From Mycolicibacillus parakoreensis (GTDB lineage: Bacteria; Actinomycetota; Actinomycetes; Mycobacteriales; Mycobacteriaceae), in NCBI RefSeq assembly GCF_022370835.2, contig NZ_CP092365.1, forward strand, positions 558,001 through 622,000: DNA of 64,000 nt, written 5' to 3'. Below, piece by piece: positions 30,022 to 39,749 of this stretch (position 1 is its first letter; the number at the start of each line of letters is the position of its first letter). Under the pieces are notes generated by a model. The model made no database searches and was not told where the DNA came from. It saw only the letters and a program-made list of their open reading frames with translations. A program made the position numbers and the translations under genes.

Positions 30022-31125
30022 GTGGTAAAGCTCACCGGCACCACGCTGATCGCGGCCGTCTGTACGGCGGCGATGCTGGTGCTCAGCGCCTGCGGCAGCG
30101 ACGACAACCTCGGTGTGGACCCCGATTTGATCGGGGTCTCGATCGACTGCGGCGGCAAGGACGGCCTGACCGCCGAGGGGTCGACCGCCCAACAGAACGC
30201 GATCGCCCTGTTCAACCAGACCTGGGGGCGGTTGTGCCCGGGCAAAAGGACCGCCTACAACCCGACCGGGTCGGGGGCCGGGCGCGAACAGTTCATCGCC
30301 GGCCAGGTCGATTTCGCCGGCTCGGACTCCCCGCTGACCGAACGCCAACGCCCCGCCGCGACGCAACGCTGCGCCGGACATCCGGCCTGGAACCTGCCGC
30401 TGGTGATCGGGCCGATCGCGTTGGTCTACCAGCTCGACGGGGTCGACACCCTGGTGCTCACCCCGAGCGTGCTCGCCGATATCTTCTCCGGGGTGGTCAC
30501 CACGTGGTCGGACCCGGCGCTGAGGGCGCTCAACCCCGACGCGCCGCTGCCGGATCTGGCGATCACCCCGATCTCGCGATCGGACTCCTCGGGCACCACC
30601 GACAACTTCCAGACCTATCTGGACATCGCCGCCGCGGATCGCTGGCAGGGCGGAACCGGCACCGAATTCCAGGGCGGTGTCGGCGAGGGCGCCCAGAAAT
30701 CGGCCGGGGTGGTGCAGGCGGTGCAGGCCACCCCCGGGGCGCTCGGCTACGTCGAGAAAGGGTTCGCCGATCAGGCGTCGCTGAGCTACGCCGCCATCGA
30801 CAGCGGCCACGGCCCGGTTGCGCTCACCGCCGACTCGGCCGCGCGCGCCGTCGACGCCGCCCGGTTCCAGGGCGACGGCCACGATCTGAGGCTGGACCTG
30901 GATTCGCTGTACGGCACCGCGGTGCCCGGCGCCTACCCGTTGGTGCAGACCACCTACGAGATCGTCTGCTCCGGCGGCTACCGGCCCGGGACCGCCGCGG
31001 CGGTCAAGTCGTTTCTGATCGCCGCCGCCGAGCACGGTCAGCGCCACCTGGTCGCCGCCGGCTACATCGCCCTGCCGGAGCGGTTCCAACAGCGGCTTGT
31101 AGCGTCGATCGAAGCGATCCAGTAA
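30022..31125 (+). CDS. pstS: Phosphate ABC transporter substrate-binding lipoprotein PstS
   Basis: The 367-residue protein has a lipoprotein signal (MLVLSACGS, Cys near 25) and phosphate-pocket segments SGAGREQFI and SRSDSSGTTDNFQ, marks of periplasmic PstS. It captures phosphate outside the membrane and delivers it to PstCA. Start is GTG 30022 with a weak AGGAAA upstream. First gene of pstSCAB, behind a PHO-box-like repeat. Confidence 0.95.
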   Translation: MVKLTGTTLIAAVCTAAMLVLSACGSDDNLGVDPDLIGVSIDCGGKDGLTAEGSTAQQNAIALFNQTWGRLCPGKRTAYNPTGSGAGREQFIAGQVDFAGSDSPLTERQRPAATQRCAGHPAWNLPLVIGPIALVYQLDGVDTLVLTPSVLADIFSGVVTTWSDPALRALNPDAPLPDLAITPISRSDSSGTTDNFQTYLDIAAADRWQGGTGTEFQGGVGEGAQKSAGVVQAVQATPGALGYVEKGFADQASLSYAAIDSGHGPVALTADSAARAVDAARFQGDGHDLRLDLDSLYGTAVPGAYPLVQTTYEIVCSGGYRPGTAAAVKSFLIAAAEHGQRHLVAAGYIALPERFQQRLVASIEAIQ

Positions 31126-31175
31126 CCGATGTGCCGGCGAGCGCCGGTGCCCGAGGCGATGGCGATGGGGTACCG

Positions 31176-32201
31176 ATGACCACACCCAACCCGGCCGATG
31201 CCGGTTCGGGCGAGATCATCGCCGAGACGACCCTGCCCCGCCCGCCGCGGCTGACCGATCCGGCCCGCGCCGCCAAGGCCCGCCTCGGTGATCGGGTCTT
31301 CCGGGGCGTGGCGGTCGGCTCGGGGGCGTTCATCGTCGCGCTGATCGCCTCGATCGGGGTGTTCCTGCTGTGGCGGGCGATCCCGGCACTGGCCCGCAAC
31401 CGGGAGAACTTCTTCACCTACGGCGGCAACTGGATCACCACCGACACCTCGGCGATGCACTTCGGCATCGCCGAGCTGCTGCAGGTGACGGTGTTCGTGT
31501 CGGTGTTCGCGCTGCTGCTGGCGATGCCGGTCGCGCTCGGGGTGGCGATCTATCTCACCGCCTACGCGCCGCGGCGCGCGGTCGCGCCGCTGTCCTACCT
31601 GGTGGACCTGCTGGCGGCGGTGCCGTCGATCATCTACGGGGTGTGGGGGCTCTACGTGCTCGCGCCGTGGCTGCGCCCGGTGGCGTTGTGGCTCAACGAT
31701 CACCTCGGCGGGGTGTTCCTGTTCGCCACCGGCAACGCCTCGGTCGCCGGCGGCGGCACGGTGTTCACCGGCGGCATGGTGCTGGCGGTGATGATCCTGC
31801 CGATCATCGCCGCGGTCGCCCGGGAGGTGTTCGTGCAGACTCCGCAGGGCCAGATCGAGGCCGCCCTGGCGCTGGGTGCCACCCGCTGGGAGGTGGTGCG
31901 CACCACGGTGCTGCCGTTCGGGCGCTCGGGGTTCATCAGCGGCGCGATGCTGGGGTTGGGCCGTGCGCTGGGGGAGACGATCGCGTTGCTGATCATCCTG
32001 CGCGGCACCCAGAAGGCATTCGGCTGGTCGCTGTTCGACGGCGGGTTCACCTTCGCCGCGAAGATCGCCGCCACCGCCTCGGAGTTCAACGACCAGTACA
32101 AGGCGGGCGCCTATATCGCCGCCGGGCTGGTGTTGTTCGTGCTCACCTTCGTGGTCAACGCCGCGGCGCGCGCCACCATCGCGGCGGGCAACCGCCGATG
32201 A
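31176..32201 (+). CDS. pstC: Phosphate ABC transporter permease PstC
   Basis: The 341-residue protein has a cytosolic N terminus and about six membrane segments. The EAA loop that docks to PstB is AALALGATRWEVVRTTVLP near residue 230. It forms the phosphate channel with PstA. Stop and the pstA start overlap (ATGA). The start ATG 31176 is 50 nt after pstS. Confidence 0.95.
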   Translation: MTTPNPADAGSGEIIAETTLPRPPRLTDPARAAKARLGDRVFRGVAVGSGAFIVALIASIGVFLLWRAIPALARNRENFFTYGGNWITTDTSAMHFGIAELLQVTVFVSVFALLLAMPVALGVAIYLTAYAPRRAVAPLSYLVDLLAAVPSIIYGVWGLYVLAPWLRPVALWLNDHLGGVFLFATGNASVAGGGTVFTGGMVLAVMILPIIAAVAREVFVQTPQGQIEAALALGATRWEVVRTTVLPFGRSGFISGAMLGLGRALGETIALLIILRGTQKAFGWSLFDGGFTFAAKIAATASEFNDQYKAGAYIAAGLVLFVLTFVVNAAARATIAAGNRR

Positions 32202-33112
32202 CCTCGCTGCTGGACCGGCCGGTGAAGGAACGCACCTTCGCCGGGCTGAGCCGGCGCCGCCGGTTCGCCGACCGGGGCGCCACCGTGCTGGTCACCGCGG
32301 CGATGCTGCTGGCGCTGGCACCGCTGGTGTGGGTGCTCTACGCGGTGGTCTCCAAGGGGTTCACCGCGGTGAGCACCCGCACCTGGTGGTGGCACTCCCA
32401 GTCCGGGATGACCGCGTTCACCGCCGGCGGCGGGGCGTATCACGCCATCGTCGGCACCGTGCTGCAGGGCCTGGTGTGTGCGGCGTTGTCGATCCCGATC
32501 GGGATCTTCGTGGCGGTCTATCTGGTCGAATACGGTGCCGGCACCCGGCTGGGCCGGCTGACCACGTTCATGGTCGACATCCTCACCGGGGTGCCGTCGA
32601 TCGTGGCGGCGCTGTTCATCTACGCGCTGTGGGTGGCCACCCTCGGTTTCGAGCGGTCCGGCCTGGCGGTGTCGCTGGCGCTGGTGCTGCTGATGATCCC
32701 GGTGATCGTGCGCTCGGCCGAGGAGATGCTCAACATCGTCCCGATCGACCTGCGCGAGGCCAGCTACGCCCTCGGCGTGCCGAAATGGAAGACGATCGTG
32801 CGCATCGTCATCCCCACCTCGCTGTCGGGCATCGTCACCGGGGTCATGTTGGCGTTGGCCCGGGTGATGGGCGAGACCGCGCCGCTTCTGGTGCTCGTCG
32901 GCTATGCGCAGTCGATGAACTTCGACATGCTCTCGGGGTTCATGGGATCGTTGCCCGGCATGATGTACGACGAGACCTCCGCCGGGGCGGGCACCAATCC
33001 GGTGCCCACCGACCGGATGTGGGGCGCGGGACTGACCCTGATCCTGCTCATCGCCGTGTTGAACATCGCGGCCCGCCTCGGCGCGCGGCTACTGGCGCCG
33101 AAGAAGGTGTAG
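32198..33112 (+). CDS. pstA: Phosphate ABC transporter permease PstA
   Basis: The 304-residue protein has about six membrane segments and the EAA-loop [20 protein letters not shown] near residue 188. It pairs with PstC in the inner membrane. It is coupled to pstC by an ATGA overlap and ends 13 nt before pstB. Confidence 0.95.
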   Translation: MTSLLDRPVKERTFAGLSRRRRFADRGATVLVTAAMLLALAPLVWVLYAVVSKGFTAVSTRTWWWHSQSGMTAFTAGGGAYHAIVGTVLQGLVCAALSIPIGIFVAVYLVEYGAGTRLGRLTTFMVDILTGVPSIVAALFIYALWVATLGFERSGLAVSLALVLLMIPVIVRSAEEMLNIVPIDLREASYALGVPKWKTIVRIVIPTSLSGIVTGVMLALARVMGETAPLLVLVGYAQSMNFDMLSGFMGSLPGMMYDETSAGAGTNPVPTDRMWGAGLTLILLIAVLNIAARLGARLLAPKKV

Positions 33113-33125
33113 GAGGAACATCGCG

Positions 33126-33902
33126 GTGGCCAAAAGGTTGGACCTGAAGGAACTCAACATCTACTACGGCGAGTTCCACGCGGTCGCCGACGTCTCGCTG
33201 GCGGTGGCGCCGCGCAGCGTGACGGCGTTCATCGGCCCGTCCGGGTGCGGCAAGTCCACGGTGCTGCGCACGCTCAACCGCATGCACGAGGTGGTCGCCG
33301 GGGCGCGGGTGTCCGGTTCGGTGCTGCTCGACGGTGAGGACATCTACGACCCCAACGTCGACCCGGTCGGGGTCCGCAAAGCGATCGGGATGGTCTTCCA
33401 GCGACCGAATCCGTTCCCCACCATGTCGATCCGCGACAACGTGGTGGCGGGGCTGAAACTGCAGGGGGTGCGCAGCCGCCGGCTCCTCAACGAGACCGCC
33501 GAACACTCGCTGCGCGGGGCGAACCTGTGGAACGAGGTCAAAGACCGGTTGGACAAACCCGGTGGCGGGCTCTCCGGCGGGCAGCAGCAACGGCTCTGCA
33601 TCGCGCGGGCGATCGCGGTGCAGCCCGACGTGCTGCTGATGGACGAGCCGTGTTCGGCGCTCGATCCGATCTCGACGATGGCGATCGAGGACCTCATCGC
33701 CAAGCTCAAGGAGGACTACACCATCGTCATCGTCACCCACAACATGCAGCAGGCCGCCCGGGTCAGCGACCAGACCGCGTTTTTCAACCTCGAGGCGGTC
33801 GGCAAGCCGGGACGGCTCGTCGAGATCGACGACACCGAGAAGATCTTCTCCAACCCGGCGCAGCGCGCCACCGAGGATTACATCTCCGGGCGGTTCGGCT
33901 GA
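33126..33902 (+). CDS. pstB: Phosphate ABC transporter ATPase PstB
   Basis: The 258-residue ATPase has Walker [10 protein letters not shown] near residue 36, signature LSGGQQQR near 150, and Walker [13 protein letters not shown] near 170. It powers PstCA. GTG 33126 follows an AGGAGGA Shine-Dalgarno. Its 3' end faces the convergent phoY gene 18 nt away, coupling the transporter with its negative regulator locus. Confidence 0.96.
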   Translation: MAKRLDLKELNIYYGEFHAVADVSLAVAPRSVTAFIGPSGCGKSTVLRTLNRMHEVVAGARVSGSVLLDGEDIYDPNVDPVGVRKAIGMVFQRPNPFPTMSIRDNVVAGLKLQGVRSRRLLNETAEHSLRGANLWNEVKDRLDKPGGGLSGGQQQRLCIARAIAVQPDVLLMDEPCSALDPISTMAIEDLIAKLKEDYTIVIVTHNMQQAARVSDQTAFFNLEAVGKPGRLVEIDDTEKIFSNPAQRATEDYISGRFG

Positions 33903-33920
33903 CGGCCGCCGCGCCGGCGC

Positions 33921-34586
33921 CTACGACGGCGGCAGGGTGTCGTCGTCGGGGAACTTCCCGGTCGCCTGGAAGATGACCCGGCGGGCCACCTCGACGGTGT
34001 GGTCGGCGAAACGCTCGTAGAACCGGCCCAGCAGGGTGACGTCGACGGCGGCGGCCACGCCGTGTTTCCATTCGCGGTCCATCAACACGTTGAACAGATG
34101 CCGGTGCAGGTCGTCCATCGCGTCGTCCTCTTCGCCGATCTGGGCTGCCTTCTCCGGGTCGCGGGAGAGCAGGACCTCCTGGGCGCTGTTGCCCAATTCG
34201 ACGGCGACGCGGCCCATTTCGGCGAAGTACCCGTTCACCTCTTCGGGCAGGGCGTGCTGGGGGTGGCGGCGGCGGGCGATCTTGGCGACGTGCAGGGCCA
34301 GCGCCCCCATCCGGTCGATGTCGGCGACCATCTGGATGGCCGACACGATCGCGCGCAGATCGCCGGCCACCGGGGCCTGCAAGGCCAGCAGCACGAACGC
34401 GTTCTCCTCGGCGCGGGTGCTCATCGCCGCGATCTGTTCGTGATCGGTGATCACCTGCTCGGCCAGCACCAGGTCGGCCTGCAGCAGGGCTTGGGTGGCG
34501 CGTTCCATGGCGACCCCGGCCAGTCCGCACATGTCGGCGAGCTGCGCGGTCAGCCCGGTCAGCTGCTCATGGTAGGCGGTGCGCAT
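33921..34586 (-). CDS. phoY2: Phosphate signalling regulator PhoU/PhoY
   Basis: The 221-residue all-helical protein has two PhoU repeats with the metal-binding acidic patches [19 protein letters not shown] and [17 protein letters not shown]. In mycobacteria PhoY proteins inhibit SenX3-RegX3 signalling when phosphate is plentiful, through the Pst system. It is convergent to pstB and matches Rv0821c. Confidence 0.94.
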   Translation of the reverse strand: MRTAYHEQLTGLTAQLADMCGLAGVAMERATQALLQADLVLAEQVITDHEQIAAMSTRAEENAFVLLALQAPVAGDLRAIVSAIQMVADIDRMGALALHVAKIARRRHPQHALPEEVNGYFAEMGRVAVELGNSAQEVLLSRDPEKAAQIGEEDDAMDDLHRHLFNVLMDREWKHGVAAAVDVTLLGRFYERFADHTVEVARRVIFQATGKFPDDDTLPPS

Positions 34587-34612
34587 GCTCTCAACCTACC
34601 TGGCGGCGCCGG

Positions 34613-36631
34613 TTACTCGCAGGTGGTGTCGCCGGCGTTGGTGATGGTCAGGTCCTCCGGGAGGTCGGTGGGCGGGGTCATGCTGGCGCGGCTGAGCGCC
34701 ACACTGACCGGGGTCTGCGGGGCCGCCGGCGCGGCGACCGAGTGGAAATCGGAGCCGAGCACCACCTGCACCACGCGGCCCTTGCCGGTGTCGCGTTTGA
34801 TCACCGACCCGGGAAACGCCGACGCCACGGTGACCGCGGCGCGCTCGTTGCCGGGGGAGAAGAAGACGGTGGTGGTGGCCAGCTCGGTGATGTAGTCGTT
34901 GGGGGTCAGGGTGTCGAAGTCGTAGTTGTCCAGCCGCGAGGTGGCCGCCGCGGCCAGCCCGGATTCCTCGGTGGAGTTGGAGACCTGCACGGTGACCGCG
35001 TCGGGCACCTCGGCCAGTGCGTCGATGCGGTCGGCGTCCGGGCTCGGGGCGGTGGTGCTGCTGGCCGCCGCCGGGTCGACCGTCGGGTCCTCGCCCGGCA
35101 GCGGGTCGTCGTCGATGATCGCGTTGAACAGCGCGCGCATGTCGGCGGTGCGGGGCGGCTCATCGCCGTTCTCGTCGGTCTCGCCGGTGGGCACGGTGAC
35201 GAACGTGATGTGCCCGGCGGAGACGCCCTGCACCGACTGCCCGAGGTCGACGAGGTCTTTGGTGGTCACGTTGTCGACGTAGCTGTCGGCGATGAACATG
35301 TTGACCACGTTGTTGAGTTTGCTGAGGCTGAAGAAGGTGTCGCTGGAGATCAGCGAGCGCAGCAGCGACGACAAGAACAGCTGCTGGCGTTTGATGCGGC
35401 CGTAGTCGCCGTTGATCTCGGTGGTGACCTGCCGTGCCCGCACGTAGTTCAGCGCGGTGGACCCGTCGATCCTCTGGCGGCCGGCATGGGCGAGCACCGT
35501 GCCCAGCTCGTAGTCCTCCAGCGGGGTGGTGGTGCACACCTCGACGCCGCCGAGCGCGTCGACCATCTTCGCGAACCCGGAGAAGTCGATCGCCAAAAAC
35601 CGGTTGATCTGCAGCCCCGACAACTTCTGGATCGCTTTGACCAGGCATTTGGGGCCGCCGTAGGAGAACGTCGAGTTGAGCTTGGTCTCGGAGTAGATCC
35701 AGTCGTTGCCGTACGCGCCGGTCTCGTCGTCGTAGATGGGGCCGTACTCGCCCGTGTAGGGGTCCCAGGCCTGGCAGTACATCGGGGTGATCGCCAGATC
35801 ACGCGGGAAGGAGACCGCGACCACGCGCTTGCGGTTGGCGGGGATGTTCACCAAGATGATGCTGTCCGAGCGCGCGCCGTCGGCGTCGTCGGTGCCGCCG
35901 GCGCCCATGCTGCCGTTCTCCCCGACCCGGGTGTCGACGCCGACGATCAGGAAGTTCTCGTCGCCGAATTGGCCGTTGGGGTCGACGATGTCGCGGGAGT
36001 CGAAATCCAGCGCGGCGACGGTGTTGAGGCTGTTGTTCTTCGAGGCGCTCCACTGCCAGGCCCCGCCGGTCAGCGTCAGCGACAGCACGGCGATCAGCGC
36101 GGCCAGCACCCGCCCCGCCGCCAGCATGCGCCGGCGCGGGCGCGCGGGTCGGCGCGGGCGCGCGGGCCGGCTCGCCCCGATGCGCAGCGGCAGCCGCCGC
36201 CGGCGCGGCGCCGCGGGCTCCTGCTGCGGGACCCACCGGTTCAGGTCGGGCAGCTCCGCCTCGGCGCCGAGGGCCCGGAACACCTCGGTGACCGCGTCGG
36301 CGGTCGGGTCGTCCGGTTGCGCCGCGGCCGGCGGCGTGCGGTCGGGCTCGGGGTCGGCGGGTGCCGCACCGCGGCGGCGCCGCCGCGGTGCGGCGGCGGC
36401 GTCGGCCCCGCCGATCCGGGCGATGAGCTCGGCGACGGTGAGCTCCCCGGTGGCGTGGCTGCCGGTCGGGATCTCGGCGGTGTCGGCGTTGTCGTCGGGG
36501 TCGGGGGAGTCGGGGGGCGGGTCTTCGGGGTAGTCATACACCGCGTCGGGCTCGGCGGCCGGGGGGAGCTGCCAGCGTTCCCACGGCGCGCGGACCGGCC
36601 GACCGGCAGCGGCGTTGTCGCCGTCACTCAT
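34613..36631 (-). CDS. LytR-CpsA-Psr (LCP) family cell-wall ligase (Rv0822c)
   Basis: The 672-residue protein has a disordered, Pro/Arg-rich cytoplasmic N terminus, one membrane helix near residues 170-192, an extracellular LCP domain with VDTRVGENGSM, SFPRDLAI and a YVRARQVTTEINGDYGR segment, and a C-terminal LytR_C domain near 540-650. LCP enzymes attach arabinogalactan to peptidoglycan in mycobacteria; several paralogues exist and specificity is not shown by sequence. It follows phoY on the same strand. Confidence 0.9.
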   Translation of the reverse strand: MSDGDNAAAGRPVRAPWERWQLPPAAEPDAVYDYPEDPPPDSPDPDDNADTAEIPTGSHATGELTVAELIARIGGADAAAAPRRRRRGAAPADPEPDRTPPAAAQPDDPTADAVTEVFRALGAEAELPDLNRWVPQQEPAAPRRRRLPLRIGASRPARPRRPARPRRRMLAAGRVLAALIAVLSLTLTGGAWQWSASKNNSLNTVAALDFDSRDIVDPNGQFGDENFLIVGVDTRVGENGSMGAGGTDDADGARSDSIILVNIPANRKRVVAVSFPRDLAITPMYCQAWDPYTGEYGPIYDDETGAYGNDWIYSETKLNSTFSYGGPKCLVKAIQKLSGLQINRFLAIDFSGFAKMVDALGGVEVCTTTPLEDYELGTVLAHAGRQRIDGSTALNYVRARQVTTEINGDYGRIKRQQLFLSSLLRSLISSDTFFSLSKLNNVVNMFIADSYVDNVTTKDLVDLGQSVQGVSAGHITFVTVPTGETDENGDEPPRTADMRALFNAIIDDDPLPGEDPTVDPAAASSTTAPSPDADRIDALAEVPDAVTVQVSNSTEESGLAAAATSRLDNYDFDTLTPNDYITELATTTVFFSPGNERAAVTVASAFPGSVIKRDTGKGRVVQVVLGSDFHSVAAPAAPQTPVSVALSRASMTPPTDLPEDLTITNAGDTTCE

Positions 36632-36817
36632 GTCTTAGCGGCCTCCGAACTGCGGTGGGTGGCGGGGTCGTGCCAGGTGTTCCTGCGTGTGCGGCGATGC
36701 ACACCGAGACGCCGGGCCGCCGCGGAGAACGCAGGGGAGCCGACCGGGGCGGCGACGCAAAGTTGACTCGATGATACTGAGCCGGGGTGCCCGACGCGAT
36801 TGCGAGGCCGTCTCGAT

Positions 36818-37951
36818 TCAGCCACCGGAGTGCATGATGTCCGCGCCGGCGGGCACCGCGCAGTCGTCGGGGTCGCTCAGCCACCCCTCGGGCAGCGCCA
36901 CCTTCGCCGGGGAGCCCTGACGGCCGCGCGGGCCGGTGGCCGCCGCCGGGAACGCGACCGTGGGGTCGAGCCGGGCGAGCAGGTCATCGAGGCCGTCGAG
37001 GGTTCTGACCAGGGCCAGCGACCGGCGCAGCGCCGATCCGGCGGGCAGGCCGTGCAGATACCACGCGATGTGTTTACGGATGTCGCGCATGCCCTTGTCC
37101 TCGCCGAAATGCGCGCTCAGCAGCTCGCCGTGCCGGCGGATGATCCGCGCCACCTCCCCCAGCGTCGGCGGGGTGGGCGCGGCCGCCCCGGTGAACGCCG
37201 CGGACAGCTCGGCGAACAGCCACGGCCGGCCCAGACAGCCCCGGCCGATCACCACCCCGTCACAGCCGGTCGCGGCCATCATCGCCAGGGCGTCGCGGGC
37301 TTCGAAGATGTCGCCGTTGCCCAGCACCGGGATGGTCGTCACCGCCTCCTTCAGCGCCGCGATCTGGGTCCAATCCGCGGTGCCGGAGTAGCGCTGGGCG
37401 GCGGTGCGGGCGTGCAGCGCCACCGCCGCGGCGCCCTCGGCCTCGGCGATGCGGCCGGCGTCGAGATGGGTGTGGTGCGCCTCGTCGATCCCGACCCGGA
37501 ACTTCACCGTCACCGGCACGTCGACGTCGGCGGTGGCCCGTACCGCGGCCGCCACGATCTGGCCGAACAGCCGGCGTTTGTAGGGCAGGGCCGCCCCGCC
37601 GCCGCGACGGGTGACCTTGGGCACCGGGCAGCCGAAGTTCATGTCGATGTGGTCGGCGAGGTTCTCCTCGACGATCATCTTCGCCGCCGCGTAGGTGGCC
37701 GCCGGGTCCACGGTGTACAGCTGCAGGGAGCGCGGCGACTCGTCGGGGGCGAACGCCGTCATGTGCAGGGTGCCGGGGTGGCGTTCCACCAGGGCGCGGG
37801 CGGTCACCATCTCACAGACGTACAGCCCGCTGACGGTGCCCATCAGCGAGCGTTCCAGCTCCCGGCACAGCGTCCGGAAGGCGACGTTGGTCACCCCCGC
37901 CATCGGCGCCAGCACCACCGGACTGGCCAGGGTGATCGGTCCGATCCGCAC
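36818..37951 (-). CDS. dusB: tRNA-dihydrouridine synthase DusB
   Basis: The 377-residue FMN TIM-barrel enzyme reduces specific uridines in tRNA D-loops with NADPH. MAGVTNVAFRTLC, the DUS signature MNFGCPVPKVTRRGGGAAL with catalytic Cys near residue 105, and GNGDIFEA are visible. Start is GTG 37951, 6 nt after the desA1 stop, so the two are likely co-transcribed. Rv0823c equivalent. Confidence 0.94.
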   Translation of the reverse strand: MRIGPITLASPVVLAPMAGVTNVAFRTLCRELERSLMGTVSGLYVCEMVTARALVERHPGTLHMTAFAPDESPRSLQLYTVDPAATYAAAKMIVEENLADHIDMNFGCPVPKVTRRGGGAALPYKRRLFGQIVAAAVRATADVDVPVTVKFRVGIDEAHHTHLDAGRIAEAEGAAAVALHARTAAQRYSGTADWTQIAALKEAVTTIPVLGNGDIFEARDALAMMAATGCDGVVIGRGCLGRPWLFAELSAAFTGAAAPTPPTLGEVARIIRRHGELLSAHFGEDKGMRDIRKHIAWYLHGLPAGSALRRSLALVRTLDGLDDLLARLDPTVAFPAAATGPRGRQGSPAKVALPEGWLSDPDDCAVPAGADIMHSGG

Positions 37952-37957
37952 GCGCGG

Positions 37958-38974
37958 CTACCGGCGGGAGAGCGTGAGCGTGCCCGCCGTGGCGAGGACC
38001 TCTTGGGCGGAGGTGCGGCGCCCGGTCTTCTGCTCACGGGCGATCCGGCGCTGTTTTTGCTCCTCGAACTTGTCGGCGGCCTCGTTGAGCTCCTCGACCA
38101 GCACCGCGAGGTCATCGCGCTGGGCGGCCGCCTCGCCGGTGAAGTCCTCCCGTTCGAAGATGCGCCACTTCTTCAGCACCGGCATCACCACGTCGTCGAG
38201 GTGGATCCGCGGGTCGTAGACGCCGCCGACGGCGATCATGACCGCCTTGCGCCGGAAGCCGGGCACGGTGTATCCGGGCATCTTGAAGTTCCGCAGAATG
38301 GTGTGCAGCGAGTGCATCGCGCGGTTGGGTGCCATGTCCATGCCGGCGGCGCTGAGATCCCGGTAGAAGATCATGTGCAGGTTCTCGTCGTGGGAGATGC
38401 GGGCCAGCAGCTTGTCGGCGACGGTCTCCTGGCAGGCCCGCCCGGTGTTGCGGTGCGAGATCCGGGTGGCCAGCTCCTGGAACGTCACGTACATGATCGA
38501 GTCGAACAGGCTCTCGGCGAACAGCTCGCCCTGCTGGTTCTGGCCGGGGCTGAACCCGCGGGTCACCTGCTCGATGCGCAGCTTCTCCAGCTCGACCGGG
38601 TCGACGTTGCGGGTCACCACCAGGTAGTCGCGCAGCGCGATGCCGTGCCGGTTCTCCTCGGCCGTCCAGCGGTTCACCCAGGTACCCCAGGCGCCGTCCA
38701 TGCCCATGTTCATCGCGATCTCGCGGTGATACGAGGGCAGGTTGTCCTCGGTCATCAGGTTCTGCACCATCGCGACCTGGGCGACGTCGGAGAGCTTGGC
38801 CTGCTCGGGGTGGAAGTCCTGCCCGCCGAGCGCGTAGAAGTTCTTCCCGTCCGACCAGGGGATGTAGTCGTGCGGGTTCCAGTCCTTGGCCATCTCCAGG
38901 TGCCTGTTGACGTACTTCTCGGCGACCGGCTCGAGGTCGTACATCAACTGCAGGTCGGTAGGTTCAGCCGACAT
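37958..38974 (-). CDS. desA1: Acyl-ACP desaturase DesA1 (diiron)
   Basis: The 338-residue protein matches mycobacterial DesA1 (Rv0824c): EENRHG near residue 115 and DENLHM near 205 are the ExxH metal motifs of the ferritin-like diiron site. DesA1 introduces double bonds into long acyl chains on the way to mycolic acids. ATG 38974 has GGAAAGG upstream. A promoter with TTGATG-N17-TACTCT lies at 39017-39045. Confidence 0.95.
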   Translation of the reverse strand: MSAEPTDLQLMYDLEPVAEKYVNRHLEMAKDWNPHDYIPWSDGKNFYALGGQDFHPEQAKLSDVAQVAMVQNLMTEDNLPSYHREIAMNMGMDGAWGTWVNRWTAEENRHGIALRDYLVVTRNVDPVELEKLRIEQVTRGFSPGQNQQGELFAESLFDSIMYVTFQELATRISHRNTGRACQETVADKLLARISHDENLHMIFYRDLSAAGMDMAPNRAMHSLHTILRNFKMPGYTVPGFRRKAVMIAVGGVYDPRIHLDDVVMPVLKKWRIFEREDFTGEAAAQRDDLAVLVEELNEAADKFEEQKQRRIAREQKTGRRTSAQEVLATAGTLTLSRR

Positions 38975-39016
38975 GGCAACGCCTTTCCAAGGTATGTGTG
39001 TCGGTAAGTTGCACCA

Positions 39017-39045
39017 AGAGTATCTGTGAACGTCAGTGACATCAA
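39017..39045 (-). promoter_or_regulatory. Promoter of desA1-dusB
   Basis: On the minus strand TTGATG (39040-39045) and TACTCT (39017-39022) are separated by exactly 17 nt, about 42 nt before the desA1 ATG. This is a well-formed SigA-type promoter and leaves a short 5' leader with a Shine-Dalgarno. Confidence 0.6.
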
Positions 39046-39073
39046 GTTGGGCGCGCCGCGGGTCGCGGCGCGG

Positions 39074-39679
39074 TCACGACGCCGGTGAGCGGGCCGGGTC
39101 GGGGGCGACCGCGGTGAGCAGCAACTCGACGCAGAAGTCGATGAATTCGGTGCGGGTGGCCTGCAGCCGGCCGTTGAGGTAGGCGACGAACAGGGCGGTG
39201 AGCCCGCCGATCAGGCTGGTGGCGGTCATCGCCTGACGCACCGGGTCGCTGATCAGGGTGAGTTTGCGCTGCAGCAACTCGATGAAGTTCGGCATCCACT
39301 CCTGCCCGGAGCGGGCCAGCGCCGGCTCGAGCTCCGGGCCCAACAGCAGCACCCGGCCGCCCACCGGGTCGTCGACCATCAGCGCGACGAAGCCCTCGAC
39401 GGCCGCGCGGGCGGTGGTCGCCGATGTCAGGGCGGCCATGGCGCGTGCGCCGACGTCGTTGTAGACCGCGCGCACGAAGTCGTCACGGTCGGAGAAGCTT
39501 TCGTAGAAATAGCGTTCGGTCAGCTTCGCGGCGCGGCAGACCGCGCGCACCGTCAGCGGCGCGCCGCCGGCGTCTCCGAGGATCCGCACGCCGGCGGCGA
39601 GCAGCTGTTCGCGGCGCAGCGCCTGGCGATCGGCCAGCGGCACGCCCGACCAGCGGCCCCGGCGTTGACTCGGTGGCAC
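39074..39679 (-). CDS. TetR family regulator (Rv0825c-like)
   Basis: The 201-residue regulator has a TetR DNA-binding domain (VRAVCRAAKLTERYFYESF near residue 45) and a C-terminal domain typical of fatty-acid or xenobiotic sensors. I chose GTG 39679, just after AGGAGG; a TTG at 39706 is possible. Divergent from an MpaB-like gene with a palindrome between them, so control of that gene is likely. Confidence 0.87.
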   Translation of the reverse strand: MPPSQRRGRWSGVPLADRQALRREQLLAAGVRILGDAGGAPLTVRAVCRAAKLTERYFYESFSDRDDFVRAVYNDVGARAMAALTSATTARAAVEGFVALMVDDPVGGRVLLLGPELEPALARSGQEWMPNFIELLQRKLTLISDPVRQAMTATSLIGGLTALFVAYLNGRLQATRTEFIDFCVELLLTAVAPDPARSPAS

Positions 39680-39713
39680 CCGTCCTCCTATGCTCCATTG
39701 TGACAACGCCCGT

Positions 39714-39727
39714 AGTCAAAGTTGACT
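39714..39727. promoter_or_regulatory. TetR operator between Rv0825c- and Rv0826-like genes
   Basis: AGTCAA-AG-TTGACT is a perfect 6-bp inverted repeat with a 2-nt centre. It is the only dyad in the 70-nt divergent gap and lies 22 nt before the MpaB-like GTG. Confidence 0.6.
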
Positions 39728-39749
39728 GACGTGACAGGAAGTCCTCATC

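Noticed and set aside
34742..36766. 674-residue plus-strand frame opposite the LCP gene
   Set aside because: Shadow of a high-GC gene; Gly/Val/His/Arg-rich with no motif, while the minus strand has a complete LCP architecture.
36800..39007. 735-residue plus-strand frame opposite dusB and desA1
   Set aside because: It crosses two well-defined genes on the other strand and has no recognisable domain.
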